This document shows positions 14,577 through 15,967 of a stretch of DNA of 15,967 nt, in pieces. Numbering within the stretch: the first letter of the stretch is position 1; each line of letters begins with the position of its first letter. Both the position numbers and the translations under genes were made by a program. This DNA is from Ornithoclostridium faecigallinarum (lineage in GTDB: Bacteria > Bacillota > Clostridia > Christensenellales > UBA3700), in NCBI GenBank assembly GCA_018713665.1, contig DVOI01000023.1:1-15967 (forward strand), written 5' to 3'. The notes below the pieces were generated by a model. That model was not told where the DNA came from. It ran no database searches and saw only the letters and a list, made by a program, of their open reading frames with translations.

Positions 14577-14596
14577 ATTTTCTTATGGAAAAACAG

Positions 14597-14625
14597 TTGA
14601 CTTATTCTTATAACACTGTTATGAT
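14597..14625 (+). promoter_or_regulatory. Promoter of the second tetR gene
   Basis: TTGACT (14597-14602), a 17-base spacer and TATGAT (14620-14625) each match the consensus at five of six positions. As in copy 1, the -10 is buried in the paired TAACA/TGTTA palindromes. Confidence 0.75.
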
Positions 14626-14637
14626 AACGTTGTTATC
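14610..14637 (+). promoter_or_regulatory. Double TAACA/TGTTA operator, second tetR
   Basis: ATAACA-C-TGTTAT (14610-14622) and GATAAC-GTT-GTTATC (14623-14637) are centred 14 bp apart, the same spacing as at 6874-6900. They overlap the promoter -10, which points to autoregulation and probably cross-regulation. Confidence 0.78.
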
Positions 14638-14655
14638 AAATTTATGGAGTGCGAT

Positions 14656-15273
14656 ATGCGGGAAAAGGACGACAGTGCGCGCGGCAAAATTTTAGAGGCG
14701 GCAAAAGCCGAGTTTCTGGAAAGGGGATTTGCCGAAGCCTCCATGCGCACGATCGCGGAGCGTGCGGGCTTTACCACGGGCATGCTGTACAGCCGCTTTG
14801 CGGACAAGAGCGAAATCTTCCGCGAACTGGTGGATGGGCCGGCAGACAAGCTGTACAATTATTTCATGACCGTACAGAACGAGTTTGCAGGGTATTCCCC
14901 CGAATACCAGCGCAGGGAAATGCACCCCTATGTTGCGCAGAAAATCGACCGCATGGTCGATCTCATCTACGATAACTTCGATGCCTTCAAGCTCATTCTC
15001 TGCAAGAGCGGGGGAACAAGCTATGAATACTACGTCGATAAAATGATAGACGTGGAGACGGAGAGCACCTTCCGCTTTATCGATGCGGTTAGGGGAGCGG
15101 GCTTTCAGATCGCGGACATCCGCAAAGATTTGGCGCATATGCTGGCGAGCGCAATGTTCAACGGCATGTTCGAGGTCGTCATGCACGACTTATCGCGGGA
15201 GGACGCGCGGCAATATATCCTGAAATTGCAGGAATTTTTCAACGCGGGCTGGGATAAATTACTCGGTCTGTAA
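14656..15273 (+). CDS. TetR/AcrR family transcriptional regulator (copy 2)
   Basis: The protein has 205 residues from the ATG at 14656. An in-frame ATG at 14644 is rejected, because the bases after it (GGAG, 14646-14649) form the ribosome binding site for 14656, and only the later start aligns with copy 1. The helix-turn-helix (SMRTIAERAGFTTGMLYSRF, about 29-48) differs from copy 1 by one residue, and the recognition helix is identical. The C-terminal domain has diverged more, so the two may sense different ligands while binding the same DNA. It precedes a third ABC half-transporter, repeating the tetR-ABC arrangement at 6920-11200. Confidence 0.94.
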   Translation: MREKDDSARGKILEAAKAEFLERGFAEASMRTIAERAGFTTGMLYSRFADKSEIFRELVDGPADKLYNYFMTVQNEFAGYSPEYQRREMHPYVAQKIDRMVDLIYDNFDAFKLILCKSGGTSYEYYVDKMIDVETESTFRFIDAVRGAGFQIADIRKDLAHMLASAMFNGMFEVVMHDLSREDARQYILKLQEFFNAGWDKLLGL

Positions 15274-15277
15274 AGAG

Positions 15278-15298
15278 AAGGGGAGGAAAGCTCCCCTT
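15278..15298 (+). terminator. Hairpin after the second tetR gene
   Basis: AAGGGGAG-GAAAG-CTCCCCTT is a perfect 8-bp stem just after the stop codon. No T-run follows, so it may be an attenuator or an mRNA-stabilising hairpin, as after the first tetR gene. Confidence 0.5.
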
Positions 15299-15312
15299 AA
15301 CTCATGCACAAT

Positions 15313-15330
15313 AGTTCGCTTATGCGAACT
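15313..15330 (+). promoter_or_regulatory. 18-bp palindromic operator, site 5
   Basis: AGTTCGCTTATGCGAACT lies seven bases before the AGGAGG site (15338-15343) of the third ABC gene, in the same place as site 2 relative to the first ABC gene. Confidence 0.78.
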
Positions 15331-15347
15331 AAAATATAGGAGGACTT

Positions 15348-15967
15348 ATGGCAAATAAAGGTAAGGAGAGGGGTACGTTCTCGTACTTGTACGAATGGGC
15401 GCACCCGTACCGCAGCAGGTATTTGTTGTCGGTACTGTTTGCGGTGTGTGAGGTCGGATTCGGCATTGTTCCGTTCGTGTGCCTCGGCAAGATTACGGAA
15501 CTGCTCGTCGCGGGCGAGTTTGCGTTCACGTTCGGAACTTACGGTATGTGGTTGCTGATCGCCGCGCTGTGCTGGGTGGGGCATTACGCCTGTCACATGG
15601 TTTCCACGACCATTTCGCACAAGGCGACGTTCACCGTCATCTCCGATGTGCGCACGAACGCCTGCGACAAACTTGCCCGTATGTCTCTCGGCGATGTTTT
15701 GTCGCGGCCGAGCGGCGAGATCAAGAACACCATTTTAGAGCGCATCGACAGCATTGAAACGACGCTCGCGCACATCGTTCCCGAAGTGTCGTCCAAACTG
15801 CTTGCGCCCATTGCGTTGTTCGTTTACATAATGACCATCGACTGGCGGGTGGGGCTGATTTCGCTCATCACCATCCCTGTGGGACTTTTGATGTATATGT
15901 GCATGATGATCGGCTACAAGAAAAAATTTGAGCGATATGTGCGCGCGGGCAAGAATCTCAACTCCGT
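15348..15967 (+). CDS. ABC half-transporter (3), N-terminal part, runs off window
   Basis: The reading frame opens at ATG 15348, after AGGAGG (15338-15343), and stays open for 206 codons to the end of the window. It covers an exporter-fold permease domain: hydrophobic helices at about 26-46, 64-85, 142-163 and 167-191, the family sequence IDWRVGLISL (164-173), and the coupling segment DKLARMSLGDVLSRPSGEI (108-126). The ATPase domain lies beyond the window. It is only distantly similar to the two complete ABC proteins here, so the locus is not a simple recent copy of the first cassette. Its leader has one 18-bp palindrome. A partner half-transporter probably follows. Confidence 0.92.
   Translation, partial: MANKGKERGTFSYLYEWAHPYRSRYLLSVLFAVCEVGFGIVPFVCLGKITELLVAGEFAFTFGTYGMWLLIAALCWVGHYACHMVSTTISHKATFTVISDVRTNACDKLARMSLGDVLSRPSGEIKNTILERIDSIETTLAHIVPEVSSKLLAPIALFVYIMTIDWRVGLISLITIPVGLLMYMCMMIGYKKKFERYVRAGKNLNS

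Noticed and set aside
14644..14655. Earlier ATG for the second tetR gene
   Set aside because: The bases after this ATG form the ribosome binding site for the ATG at 14656, and only the latter aligns with the start of the first TetR.

Overview
This window looks like chromosomal DNA from a low-to-mid GC anaerobic Gram-positive bacterium of the class Clostridia. The evidence is strong AGGAGG-type ribosome binding sites, sigma-A style promoters, and clostridial gene families (DUF5685 next to a J-like Cys-rich protein, DUF3793 next to a flavodoxin). Placement below class is not possible from the sequence alone.

Left part (1-6370). A terminator opens the window. It is followed by about 600 bases without a convincing gene, which hold short direct repeats and a stretch that could fold into a structured RNA. 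Next comes a divergent pair: an HD-domain dGTPase-like gene on the minus strand and, on the plus strand, a tightly packed operon. The operon order is trpS, a DUF5685 protein, a J-like/TPR/Cys-rich protein, a multi-spanning membrane protein and a DUF3810 zinc-metalloprotease-like membrane protein. The genes overlap or nearly touch, so translation is probably coupled. The partners of trpS are poorly characterised and may form a membrane-linked protein maturation or quality-control unit (inference).

Middle (6370-6900). A tiny XRE-type repressor gene stands alone, with its own promoter, an upstream inverted repeat and a terminator.

Right part (6860-15967). This is an accessory-looking transport and stress region. 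A TetR gene is followed by a heterodimeric ABC transporter pair. Then come a broken DUF3793 gene, a short flavodoxin, a GNAT acetyltransferase, a class I methyltransferase and a ZIP metal transporter ending at a strong terminator. A second, closely related TetR gene follows, then the start of a third ABC transporter that runs off the window. Two operator families tie the region together. Paired TAACA/TGTTA palindromes overlap both tetR promoters, and five copies of an 18-bp palindrome (consensus AGTTCGCWTATRCGAACT) lie upstream of the ABC genes and the DUF3793-flavodoxin unit. The content (ABC half-transporters, ZIP, flavodoxin, DUF3793) suggests a metal- or iron-starvation or efflux regulon, but the substrate and the regulator of the 18-bp palindrome cannot be read from the sequence.
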